12,782 bases of DNA from Gammaproteobacteria bacterium (GCA_020444765.1 JAGRHW010000064.1:1-12782); one strand, 5' to 3'. Shown: positions 1 to 7,054, counted from the first letter of the stretch. Made by a program: numbers and translations. Notes: generated from the sequence alone by a model not told the origin.

Positions 1-750
1 TTTCGCGATGAATGGAGTCGCAAGAAGTGGCCGTCGATCCTGGCGCGTATAGGCATACTGTCGGGCTTTGCCGGTCTCGTGCTGTCCGGCTCGCGCAGCG
101 TCTGGCTGGCCTTGCCGGTTATTGCGTTGGTCTACATCGCCTCGCGTACGGAAAAACTGCGTATTCGGTATCTGTTGCAGGCACTCGGTATTCTGGCCTT
201 GTTGATGGTGGCGCTTTATCAGCTGCCGTTCGTCAAACATCGCTGGGTCGAGGCGGCCAATGAGTTGCGTGACTATACGGCCAGCGAATCGGTCGACGAT
301 CCGGCCCGCGTCTCGTCGCTGGGCGCACGGTTTGAAATGTGGCGCGCGGCTTTACAGATCATCGCCGATAACCCGATGCTCGGCGTCGGCCCCGGCGGCT
401 ATCAGACCACCGTAACCGCTTACTATCACCAGGGCGGTTGGTCGCTGGACATGACCAAGCGTAACGGCCCGCATAACCAGTACCTCAGCGCCTGGGCCTC
501 GCGTGGTATTGCCGGTCTGGTGACGACGGTGTTGATCATGGCAGCGCCATGGTTTTATTGTCTGAGTATTCGCCGCAATTCCGAATTTGAGGATATCCGG
601 CAACTGGCGCTGGCCTGCATGATGTTCATCATGATTTTCGCCATCACCGGCCTGTCCGATGATTCGCTGGATAAAAAGCCCCTGATCGTTTTATATTTTA
701 CAACGCTGGCCTTGTTACTGGGCCAGATCCGGCATCGCTCACGTTACTGA
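1..750 (+). CDS. O-antigen ligase family protein (C-terminal part, 5' end outside window)
   Basis: The reading frame is open from base 1 and ends at a TGA, giving 249 visible codons of a polytopic inner-membrane protein. Seen: a hydrophobic stretch ending in LVLSGSRSVWLALP, a soluble segment with ARFEMWRAALQIIADNP then GVGPGGY, and the motif GPHNQYLSAWASRGIAGL, followed by two more hydrophobic segments. This is the pattern of the Wzy_C/O-antigen ligase family: a large periplasmic loop with conserved Arg and His residues between transmembrane helices. Family members join polysaccharide to lipid A-core, or polymerise or transfer other undecaprenyl-linked glycans. Which glycan is used cannot be told from this half. 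An ATG at 79 lies inside the conserved core and is not a believable start; the true start is upstream of the window. The next gene begins 7 bases after the stop, so the two are probably co-transcribed. The family call is firm; WaaL versus another ligase or a polymerase is open. Confidence 0.85.
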   Translation, partial: FRDEWSRKKWPSILARIGILSGFAGLVLSGSRSVWLALPVIALVYIASRTEKLRIRYLLQALGILALLMVALYQLPFVKHRWVEAANELRDYTASESVDDPARVSSLGARFEMWRAALQIIADNPMLGVGPGGYQTTVTAYYHQGGWSLDMTKRNGPHNQYLSAWASRGIAGLVTTVLIMAAPWFYCLSIRRNSEFEDIRQLALACMMFIMIFAITGLSDDSLDKKPLIVLYFTTLALLLGQIRHRSRY

Positions 751-757
751 AGCAACC

Positions 758-1180
758 ATGGCAACAGACGATTCTCAAATCCGCTCCGAGATGGAGCCAA
801 CGTCCCGGCCGGCCGCCAGCGTGAAAGCCGGGGCCTTGCGCAAATCACTTCATGCCGGCGGCCTGGATGACTTCATCGCCTACGTGCGTTCGCCGTGGCG
901 GATCATCTGGACCAATCTGCTGGCCGGGATTTTTCGCGGTCTGGGCGTCGCCATCGGTGCAACCGCGGTGCTTGCCCTGTTAATCTGGATGCTTGCGCTG
1001 GTGCGTGAAATTCCGCTGGTCGGCCAGTATGCCGACCAGCTCAAAAACCAGATCACCGAGTATGCCGAGGACACGCGCTACAGCGATGATTTTCAGCGCA
1101 TCGAAAATCTGTTGCAGCAGATCGAAGAGCAAATGCGGCAACAGCAGAACAGCCAGAATCCGTCCGAAAACAACGGTTGA
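758..1180 (+). CDS. DUF5665-like single-pass membrane protein
   Basis: A 140-residue protein with three parts. Residues 1-45 are polar and probably cytoplasmic. The conserved-looking block YVRSPWRIIWTNLLAGIFRG leads into one long hydrophobic segment at about 52-82. A charged, glutamine-rich C-terminal tail at about 93-135 is predicted by eye to be helical or coiled coil (QRIENLLQQIEEQMRQQQ). The block around SPWRIIWTN followed by a glycine-rich helix is what I recall of the DUF5665 family, whose function is unknown to me. There is no signal peptide. The ATG at 758 lies 7 bases after the ligase stop with only a weak ribosome site, which suggests translational coupling. Its place between an O-antigen ligase and a small DUF6489-like gene suggests a shared envelope role, but that is inference. 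Confidence 0.65.
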   Translation: MATDDSQIRSEMEPTSRPAASVKAGALRKSLHAGGLDDFIAYVRSPWRIIWTNLLAGIFRGLGVAIGATAVLALLIWMLALVREIPLVGQYADQLKNQITEYAEDTRYSDDFQRIENLLQQIEEQMRQQQNSQNPSENNG

Positions 1181-1189
1181 GGAAACAGC

Positions 1190-1444
1190 ATGAAAATACG
1201 CGTCGAATTTGATCTTACCCCGGCGGAATTCCGTGAAGCGCTCGGCTGGCCGGATGTCAGCGGCCTGCAGGAAAAAATGCTCGAAGACATCAAGAGCAAG
1301 ATGGACGCCGGTGTCGAAGGCTACGATCCGCTTAGCCTGATGAAGCCGTTTTTGTCGCAGTCGGTGCAAACCCTGGAAGGTTTTCAGAAAATGGCCGCCG
1401 GCATGGCGGAAAGTTATTTCGGCAAACACAGCGAAAAAAAATAA
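1190..1444 (+). CDS. Small DUF6489-like cytoplasmic protein
   Basis: An 84-residue protein without signal peptide or membrane segment. The N-terminus MKIRVEFDLTPAEFREALGW resembles the short DUF6489 family, which I recall as beginning with MKI-V-(D/E) and a 'TPEEAR-FLG-PDV' segment; here the matching parts are TPAEFREALGWPDV and LQEKMLEDIKSKM. The rest is probably helical, ending in a Lys/Glu tail. Function is unknown. The start is supported by GAGGAAAC upstream of ATG 1190, nine bases after the previous stop. The gene ends in a run of eight A residues (1434-1441) just before TAA. The molybdopterin enzyme starts 18 bases downstream, so the gene is probably part of the same operon. The coding call is firm, the family call moderate. 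Confidence 0.65.
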   Translation: MKIRVEFDLTPAEFREALGWPDVSGLQEKMLEDIKSKMDAGVEGYDPLSLMKPFLSQSVQTLEGFQKMAAGMAESYFGKHSEKK

Positions 1445-1462
1445 CCGGCCCGGACGCGTTTT

Positions 1463-3514
1463 ATGACGATACAAGTTCCCGACAGCGAAACCCGTGTTTT
1501 ACCGAGCGTTTGCCCGCTTGACTGCCCCGACACCTGCAGTTTGTCGGTCGAAGTCAAAGACCGGCAAATCACTGCCGTGCGCGGTTCCACGGCCAACCCC
1601 TATACGGCGGGCGTGATCTGCTCCAAGGTCGCCTTGTATTATCCGCAGTTCGTCCATGGTCCCCAGCGGCTGCGTACACCGCTCAAACGCAGCGGGGCGA
1701 AAGGCGAGGGCAAGTTTACGCCAATCGGCTGGGACGAGGCGCTGGATACGGTTTATCAGCGCTTCTCGGCGATTATCGGCGAATTTGGCGCCGAAGCGGT
1801 CGCGCCGTTCAATTATGCCGGTCCGCACGGCATGCTGGCCGGTGGCTCGATGGACCGGCGTTTTTTTTACAAGCTTGGCGCCACACAGCTGGATCGCGGA
1901 CCGATGTGCGCCGGCACCTGGTCGGCCGGCTATAACAGTCTTTATGGCGCGGTTCCCGGTATGCCGCCGGAGCAGGCGCTGGACGCCAGGCTTGTCGTCA
2001 TCTGGGGCAATAACACCGCGGTTTCCAATCTGCATCTGCACAGAATCCTCAAAACCGTCCGGCAAAACGGCGGCAAGATCATCGTCGTCGATCCCCGGCT
2101 GACCAAGGTTGCAAAACAGGCCGATCTGCATTTACCGGTGTTGCCCGGCACCGATGTGGTGCTGGCGCAGGCGGTCGCGGTTCTGCTGGAAAAAAATAAC
2201 GGCATCGACCGGGATTTCGTTGCCCGGCACGTGTCGGGTTTTGACGAGTATATGCAGGTGGCGCGGCAGCGCGATCTGCAATCCGCGGCTGAAATCTGCG
2301 GTGTCGAAGCCGACGACATCGTGCGTATGGCCGAGCTCTATCAGCAGCTCAGCCCGGCGGCGATCAGCGTCGGCATCGGCCCGGAACGAAACCGCAATGG
2401 TGGCGCCGGTGTGCGCGCGGCGCTGGCATTGCCGGCTCTGGCGGGTAAGTTTGGCGTGCGGGGTGGCGGCATCATTGGCCGGTCCGGCAACATGTTTCCG
2501 AAAACCGTGCAGCGTTTGCAGCGACCCGAGCTGCTGGCGGCACCGACCCGCGTGCTGAATATTCTGGATGTTCCGCGCTGGATTGAAAATCCGCCGGACG
2601 GCAAACGGCTCAGAGGCCTGTTTATCTACAATCACAATCCGGTGGCCGTGCATCCGGATCAAAACGGCTTGTGCCAGGCGCTCGCCAACGAGGATTTGTT
2701 TACCGTCGGCTGCGATGTCGAGATGAACGACAGCATGCGTTATGCCGATATCATTCTGCCGGCCTGCAGCCATTTCGAGCACGACGATCTGTTCTGCGCC
2801 TATGGCCAGACCTGGCTGCAACGCGCCGAACCGGTAATCCCGCCGGTTGGCGAGGCCTTGCCGAACACCGAGATCTTCCGCCGGCTGGCGCAGCGTTTCG
2901 GGTTTTCCGATCAGGCCTTCAGCGCCAGCGATGCTGAGTTGATGGACGACGCGCTCGATGCGGACGATCCGCGCCTCGGCGGCGTAAAGCCCGGGCAATT
3001 GCCGACCGATCGTGCGCTGCCGGTCAGAATCAACGGCGAAGACGCGATTCTGTTCAAAAACGTCTTCCCGCAAACACCAAGCGGTAAGGTGGAATTGCAT
3101 TCGGCGCTGCTCGAAGAAGAGTATGACGCCGCTCTGCCGGTTTACCGGGCGCTGGAAAAGGGATTTCCGCTGACCCTGATCACGCCCGCTTCCATGCGCC
3201 GGACCAATGCGACATTCGGCGGCGCCGATGCCAATGCCGGTATGCAAACCCTGGAGATGAATCCGCTTGACGCCGAGGCGCGCGGTTTGCGCGACCGACA
3301 GACAGTGCAAGTCTGGAACAACCTTGGCAAGGTCAATCTGCGTCTCAAGATAAGCGCCGAGGTGCGGCCTGGCGTGGTGTGTACGGCCAAGGGCGCCTGG
3401 CAAAAAACCAGCGAGACCGGCCAGTCGTGCAATGCGCTGGTCACGCCCGCGCGTGCGGATATTGCCGGCGGCGCCTGTTACAACGATACGCTTGTCGATG
3501 TGTCGGCCAGCTGA
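1463..3514 (+). CDS. Molybdopterin (bis-PGD) oxidoreductase with 4Fe-4S cluster, catalytic subunit
   Basis: A 683-residue protein of the DMSO-reductase superfamily (BisC-like). The N-terminal 4Fe-4S site is complete: C17-x3-C21-x3-C25-x27-C53, with the usual Lys after the last Cys (K55) for electron transfer. The molybdopterin domain follows at about 65-480. C149 in GPMCAGTW sits where the family carries the Ser/Cys/Sec metal ligand, so a cysteine ligand is likely. Further marks are WGNN (about 185), VVDPRLTKVAKQAD, and YNHNPVAVHPDQ. The C-terminal dinucleotide-binding domain (about 565-680) holds LITPASMRRTNATFG and MNPLDAEARGL. There is no Tat signal, so it should act in the cytoplasm. No iron-sulfur or membrane-anchor subunit lies beside it, so the electron partner is unknown. 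The substrate cannot be read from the sequence, and the metal could be molybdenum or tungsten; a tungstate importer lies about 2 kb downstream. ATG 1463 has a weak ribosome site; it puts the first Cys at residue 17, normal for the family. Confidence 0.9.
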   Translation: MTIQVPDSETRVLPSVCPLDCPDTCSLSVEVKDRQITAVRGSTANPYTAGVICSKVALYYPQFVHGPQRLRTPLKRSGAKGEGKFTPIGWDEALDTVYQRFSAIIGEFGAEAVAPFNYAGPHGMLAGGSMDRRFFYKLGATQLDRGPMCAGTWSAGYNSLYGAVPGMPPEQALDARLVVIWGNNTAVSNLHLHRILKTVRQNGGKIIVVDPRLTKVAKQADLHLPVLPGTDVVLAQAVAVLLEKNNGIDRDFVARHVSGFDEYMQVARQRDLQSAAEICGVEADDIVRMAELYQQLSPAAISVGIGPERNRNGGAGVRAALALPALAGKFGVRGGGIIGRSGNMFPKTVQRLQRPELLAAPTRVLNILDVPRWIENPPDGKRLRGLFIYNHNPVAVHPDQNGLCQALANEDLFTVGCDVEMNDSMRYADIILPACSHFEHDDLFCAYGQTWLQRAEPVIPPVGEALPNTEIFRRLAQRFGFSDQAFSASDAELMDDALDADDPRLGGVKPGQLPTDRALPVRINGEDAILFKNVFPQTPSGKVELHSALLEEEYDAALPVYRALEKGFPLTLITPASMRRTNATFGGADANAGMQTLEMNPLDAEARGLRDRQTVQVWNNLGKVNLRLKISAEVRPGVVCTAKGAWQKTSETGQSCNALVTPARADIAGGACYNDTLVDVSAS

Positions 3515-3534
3515 ACGGCTGACGGCCGGGCGCC

Positions 3535-4431
3535 GTGGATAAACTTGCAGTCGGTGACAAGGTTGCGTTGATTGCGCCGGCCGCGCGACAGGTGCGCGGG
3601 ACCGAATGGATGATTGAAAAAGCCGGGGAAATTCTCGAAGGCTGGGGATTACGTGTGCAGATGTACGGCTCACCGGCCGAGCGACATTTTTACCTTGCCG
3701 GCACGGACGAACAACGCGCCCGGCATCTGCTGGATGCCCTGCGCGAGCCGGATGTCCGGGCGGTTTTTGTTACCCGTGGTGGTTACGGCAGCCCGCGCCT
3801 GTTGCCGTATTTGCGCGAATCCTTTTCCGCTAGCGATCGTTACTTTTGTGGTTTCAGTGATCTGACTGCCTTGTTGCTGACGTTTGAGCAGCGCTTTCCG
3901 CACATTTGCCCCATACACGCGCCCGCGGTGGCGACGCCGGCGTTTTGCGGCGATGAGCCGCAAAGTGTGCTTAACCGCGACCGTTTGCAGAGGGTTTTGT
4001 TCGAGCAGGCCGATGCTTACCAGCAGCCGATCGAGGTGATCAAGTCCGGTAGCGCCAGCGGGCCGCTTTCCGGTGGATGCCTGTCGGTGTTGACTGGTCT
4101 GCTTGGTACACCGTTTGAGCCGGAATTCTCCGATCGAATTCTGTTTCTCGAAGACGTCAACGAAAAACCCTTCCGCATCGACCGCATGCTCACGCAACTC
4201 AAACTTGCCGGAAAGTTGCAGCGGCTGCGCGGTATCGTATTTGGCGATATGTGCGCTTGTTCTGATTCGCAGAACGACCTTCATGAGGTGATCGCTGATG
4301 TTCTGCAAGGCGTTGATTGTCCGGTGGTGGCCGGATTCAGCGCCGGACATGCCCGGCTCAATATCGCCTTTCGTCTGGGCCAGCAGGCCGTCATCGACGG
4401 CGTCACAAAAACCTTCTCCCTGCAAGCTTGA
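3535..4431 (+). CDS. ldcA: LD-carboxypeptidase, peptidase family S66 (muramoyltetrapeptide carboxypeptidase)
   Basis: A 298-residue cytoplasmic enzyme that removes the terminal D-Ala from murein tetrapeptides during peptidoglycan recycling. Family marks seen in order: GDKVALIAPA at the N-terminus, LAGTDEQRARHLLDALREPDV, TRGGYGSPRLLPYL, then the Ser-Glu-His catalytic triad in its usual contexts: S108 in GFSDLT, E210 in FLEDVNEKPFRIDRML, and H272 in GFSAGHARLN. These correspond to S115/E217/H285 of the Pseudomonas aeruginosa enzyme as I remember it. The start is GTG 3535: the frame has a stop at 3520-3522 and no ATG before the conserved N-terminus. The gap to the molybdopterin gene is 20 bases, so it is probably the last gene of that operon. 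MccF-type microcin-immunity proteins share this fold, but nothing here points to them. Confidence 0.9.
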   Translation: MDKLAVGDKVALIAPAARQVRGTEWMIEKAGEILEGWGLRVQMYGSPAERHFYLAGTDEQRARHLLDALREPDVRAVFVTRGGYGSPRLLPYLRESFSASDRYFCGFSDLTALLLTFEQRFPHICPIHAPAVATPAFCGDEPQSVLNRDRLQRVLFEQADAYQQPIEVIKSGSASGPLSGGCLSVLTGLLGTPFEPEFSDRILFLEDVNEKPFRIDRMLTQLKLAGKLQRLRGIVFGDMCACSDSQNDLHEVIADVLQGVDCPVVAGFSAGHARLNIAFRLGQQAVIDGVTKTFSLQA

Positions 4432-4511
4432 GCTGCTTCACGACTTTGGGCCTGAATCGCTGCAAATCGTCAGGTTAGCAGTCCGGTTGCCGACTATTCA
4501 GGAATAAACGC

Positions 4512-4540
4512 AATACCGGTATTACAACTCACGGTTGTAA
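4512..4540. promoter_or_regulatory. Two back-to-back palindromes upstream of the DUF4124 gene
   Basis: A perfect 12-base palindrome, AATACCGGTATT (4512-4523), overlaps by two bases a second inverted repeat, TTACAAC (4522-4528) and GTTGTAA (4534-4540) with a five-base spacer. They end 25 bases before the ATG at 4566. This fits an operator pair. The second repeat could also form a 7-bp RNA hairpin, but no T tract follows, so it is not a terminator. The regulator is unknown. Confidence 0.35.
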
Positions 4541-4565
4541 GCGCCGGCTTAATACAGGAAAGCTC

Positions 4566-5318
4566 ATGCGGCACGTTTATTCCAGCCGGGCAGTCTTATT
4601 GGCTCTTATTCTGATTCTGCCTTTGACCGCTCAGGCGACGGTTTATAAATGCACGGATGCTGACGGCGGCGTCACCTATTCGCAAACGCCATGCGCCAAT
4701 GATGAGGATCTCACCAAAATCATCAGTCTGCACGGCGGTTCGCAAGCGCATGATGTGCAGTGCGGGATCGTCAAGAATTTTGCCTTCGAAGTCGGCCTGG
4801 CAAGCAAGGAAGGTAAAACTATTAACGAACTGGCCGCGGAATATGGCGGCGAAAGCAGCCTGTCGCCGCTGGCGGTGAATATCATGCGCTCGGTTTATCA
4901 ATACCAGTCGCAGCCTTATAAAACCATCGAGGACAGCGTTGCCCGCGAAGCGGAAATCTGCAAGTCCGAGCGTTATGGGGTGCCAGCCTGTGCGGATTTC
5001 CCGATCGAATTCGTGACCGAATACGGCGGCTGCGGATCGGCTGACGACAGCCGCCAGCGGCTGAGAAAAATGGCTGATTGGCAAGCCCGGCAAACCGCTG
5101 AACCGGATAACCGGCAAATGCAGGAACGACTCGCCAGGGCCAGTGAAGATGCGCATGATAGAGAGCGAGCCAGACGCGATAAGGAGGCTTGTCTGACGGC
5201 TGTCGAGAACGAACTCGATCGAAATGCCTCGCTGGCCAGACAACCGCAAAGTCCTTCGGCGCAGGAACAATTGCGGGAGGAGCGTCGCGAGCTGATGCTC
5301 AGACGCAAAGGCTGCTAG
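4566..5318 (+). CDS. Exported DUF4124 domain protein with charged, probably helical C-terminus
   Basis: A 250-residue secreted protein. Residues 1-24 are a standard Sec signal peptide (positive start, hydrophobic core, TAQA before the likely cut). The mature protein opens with TVYKCTDADGGVTYSQTPC, the DUF4124 signature with two cysteines (C29, C43) that probably form a disulfide. The middle part has further cysteines (in VQCG, EICKSERYGVPAC, YGGCG). The last 90 residues are rich in Arg, Glu and Gln and look helical, ending in Cys. DUF4124 is common in gammaproteobacterial periplasmic proteins of unknown role. ATG 4566 is preceded by AGGAAAGCTC, a fair ribosome site. The gene is separated from ldcA by 134 bases that contain the palindromes at 4512-4540, so it is probably transcribed from its own promoter. 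Confidence 0.8.
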   Translation: MRHVYSSRAVLLALILILPLTAQATVYKCTDADGGVTYSQTPCANDEDLTKIISLHGGSQAHDVQCGIVKNFAFEVGLASKEGKTINELAAEYGGESSLSPLAVNIMRSVYQYQSQPYKTIEDSVAREAEICKSERYGVPACADFPIEFVTEYGGCGSADDSRQRLRKMADWQARQTAEPDNRQMQERLARASEDAHDRERARRDKEACLTAVENELDRNASLARQPQSPSAQEQLREERRELMLRRKGC

Positions 5319-5346
5319 CGTCTTATCCGCCACCGGGTTTTCCCGT

Positions 5347-5490
5347 GTGGCTTGCCTGCTGGAAAAGTACTACCCGCTGGGGTTCCCGCGGTTCGCCGGC
5401 CTGAATAAGCATTTGTTCAAGACCAATCCTTGCCCGGAAGATCAGGGCGCTTTGCCTGGCCTCATCGGGGAATACTTGAATCTCGTCTGA
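5347..5490 (+). other. Possible short ORF or gene remnant between the DUF4124 gene and tupB
   Basis: The frame is open from 5296 to a TGA at 5488-5490, with GTG 5347 as the first plausible start and no recognisable ribosome site. It would read VACLLEKYYPLGFPRFAG and continue to a C-terminus LIGEYLNLV. Third codon positions from about 5368 onward are GC-rich, as in real genes here, and the composition looks protein-like. I recognise no family. It could be the tail of a decayed gene, a real 47-residue peptide, or chance. Confidence 0.2.
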
Positions 5491-5503
5491 AACTGTTGCA
5501 AAT

Positions 5504-5541
5504 TACAGATTTTCTGTAGAAAAAAGTCGAAACAGAAAATC
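5504..5541. promoter_or_regulatory. Overlapping inverted repeats abutting the tupB start (operator or RNA switch candidate)
   Basis: Two inverted repeats share one arm. The first is TACAGA (5504-5509), spacer TTT, TCTGTA (5513-5518). The second is GATTTTCTGT (5508-5517) paired perfectly over ten bases with ACAGAAAATC (5532-5541), loop of 14 bases, ending exactly before the ATG at 5542. The segment TCTGT can pair with ACAGA on either side but not both at once. No Shine-Dalgarno sequence is seen. As DNA this could be an operator for the convergent HTH/PBP-like regulator; as RNA it could control tupB translation. Confidence 0.4.
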
Positions 5542-6249
5542 ATGCAGGATTTTGGACAGTCTTTTGTACTGGCGTTCGGGCTGGTTTTTTCTCTTGATGC
5601 CGATCTGCTGGAAATCGTCGCCTTGTCATTGCACGTCAGTCTCAGCGCCGTGCTGGTCTCCTGCGTGCTCGGCTTGCCGCTCGGCGCCCTGATTGCCATC
5701 GGCCGTTTTCCGGGGCGGCGGCTTTTACATATTCTGCTCAATTCCCTGATGGGCCTGCCGCCGGTCGTCGTCGGTCTGCTGGTTTATCTGCTGCTCTCCA
5801 ATGCCGGGCCGCTTGGCTGGTTGCGCCTGCTTTATTCGCCGGCCGCCATGATTATCGCGCAAACGGTTTTGATCACGCCGATCGTCGCAGCGCTGACCGC
5901 CCAGGTCATTGCCGACCTCAACAAGGAATATCAGGAAAGCTTCCGCTCCATGAGCGTACCGCTAACAACGGCTGTCAAAGCGCTGTTGTGGGATGCCCGC
6001 TTCAGTCTGCTGACGGTTGCCTTGGCGGGCTTTGGGCGGGCGGTTGCCGAGGTCGGCGCGGTGATGATCGTCGGTGGCAATATCGATCATCTGACCCGCG
6101 TCATGACTACCGCAATCGCGCTGGAAACGTCGAAGGGCGATCTGGCGCTTGCGCTCGCGCTGGGTATCGTTTTGATGGCGCTGGCGGTGCTGGTCAACAC
6201 GGCGGTCATGGCGACACGCCTGACCGCGGCGAAGAGCGCTTATGTCTGA
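5542..6249 (+). CDS. tupB: Tungstate-type ABC transporter permease
   Basis: A 235-residue inner-membrane protein with five hydrophobic segments at about 24-53, 61-86, 99-126, 154-179 and 199-225. The cytoplasmic coupling loop lies at about 127-155 (NKEYQESFRSMSV), followed by the ABC-permease signature AGFGRAVAEVGAVMIVGGNI, which is typical of the TupB/ModB-like group. It forms the channel for the oxyanion delivered by TupA and pairs with TupC as a homodimer. The family is firm because all three partners are adjacent and TupA carries tungstate-type motifs. ATG 5542 follows directly on an inverted repeat and has no recognisable ribosome site, unlike tupA. The stop overlaps the start of tupC by eight bases, so the two are translationally coupled. 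tupB leads the operon here, whereas tupA is commonly first elsewhere. Confidence 0.9.
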   Translation: MQDFGQSFVLAFGLVFSLDADLLEIVALSLHVSLSAVLVSCVLGLPLGALIAIGRFPGRRLLHILLNSLMGLPPVVVGLLVYLLLSNAGPLGWLRLLYSPAAMIIAQTVLITPIVAALTAQVIADLNKEYQESFRSMSVPLTTAVKALLWDARFSLLTVALAGFGRAVAEVGAVMIVGGNIDHLTRVMTTAIALETSKGDLALALALGIVLMALAVLVNTAVMATRLTAAKSAYV

Positions 6250-7009
6250 GGATGTACTGATCGGAGGCAAAATCAAGCAGACTGCAGCGGCTCGCGAAAC
6301 CCCCGCCGTGCTGCCGCTGCAATGCCGGTCGCTCGGTCTTACGGTTGCCGGAAAGCCGCTGTTGCACAATATTGATCTGACCCTGGAACAAGGCAGCGTG
6401 ACGATCGTGATGGGCCCCAACGGCGCCGGTAAAAGCCTGTTTCTCAAACTCATGCACGGACTGCTTGAACCCAGCGAGGGACAGGTCTTGTGTGCCGGCG
6501 AGCCGTTGGCCGCTCACCATGTCCTGCAGCAGGCCATGGTTTTTCAGCGGCCGGTGCTGCTGCGTCGGTCGGTGGCAGGCAATATCGATTTCGCGCTGGG
6601 TTTGCGCGACAAGTCTGGCGTCGGGGCGGGTTTGGAGTTGTTACGCCTGGTCGGTCTTGAGGATAAATCGGCCCAGCCGGCCAGGCTGCTGTCCGGTGGT
6701 GAGCAGCAAAGACTGGCGCTGGCGCGTGCCCTGGCGCTGCAGCCGCAGGTGCTTTTTCTTGATGAGCCGACCGCCAACCTCGACCCCGCTTCCACGCATA
6801 TGATCGAAGAGATCGTGCGCCGGATTCATCAAAACGGCACAAAGATCATTTTTGTCTGTCACGACGCCGGCCAGGCTCAGCGGCTGGGTGACGAGATTGT
6901 ATTTTTGCACAAGGGCACGGTTATCGAGCAACAAAAGGCCGCGGATTTTTTCAGTGCACCGCAATCCACCGCCGCGGCGGATTATCTGAATGGGCGGCTG
7001 GTTTTCTAG
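6242..7009 (+). CDS. tupC: Tungstate-type ABC transporter ATP-binding protein
   Basis: A 255-residue cytoplasmic ATPase that drives import through TupB. Nucleotide-binding motifs are all present: Walker A GPNGAGKS (58-65), Q-loop within MVFQRP (about 98-103), signature LSGGEQQRLALARAL starting at 150, Walker B VLFLDEP (170-176), and the switch His in FVCHD (H207). Residues 1-25 form an extra polar N-terminal stretch before the ABC core, so the protein might start later. However, ATG 6242 overlaps the tupB stop (ATG inside tATGTCTGA), which is typical of coupled ABC genes. No C-terminal TOBE/oxyanion-binding domain is present, unlike ModC; the protein ends soon after the core. This absence agrees with TupC rather than ModC. 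Confidence 0.9.
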   Translation: MSEDVLIGGKIKQTAAARETPAVLPLQCRSLGLTVAGKPLLHNIDLTLEQGSVTIVMGPNGAGKSLFLKLMHGLLEPSEGQVLCAGEPLAAHHVLQQAMVFQRPVLLRRSVAGNIDFALGLRDKSGVGAGLELLRLVGLEDKSAQPARLLSGGEQQRLALARALALQPQVLFLDEPTANLDPASTHMIEEIVRRIHQNGTKIIFVCHDAGQAQRLGDEIVFLHKGTVIEQQKAADFFSAPQSTAAADYLNGRLVF

Positions 7010-7054
7010 GTCATCAGATCGCCCACAAGCTGTTAACGTTATTTCACCACCGAT

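Noticed and set aside
1434..1441. Run of eight A residues at the end of the DUF6489-like gene as a frameshift site.
   Set aside because: Neither shifted frame leads to a sensible extension; the stop codon follows immediately and the molybdopterin gene has its own start.
2132..3673. A 513-codon open frame on the minus strand opposite the molybdopterin gene (and a 554-codon one at 10372-12036 opposite uvrD).
   Set aside because: Both are shadows of well-supported plus-strand genes, with composition biased by the complementary codons and no recognisable domain.
5500..5530. ModE box upstream of tupB.
   Set aside because: The ModE consensus has TATAA-type arms. The repeat here has ACAGA/TCTGT arms and closer spacing, so it does not match.
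5319..5541. Molybdenum-cofactor or cobalamin riboswitch upstream of tupB.
   Set aside because: I could not find the conserved core of either class. Only the short repeats at 5504-5541 stand out. A covariance-model search would settle it.
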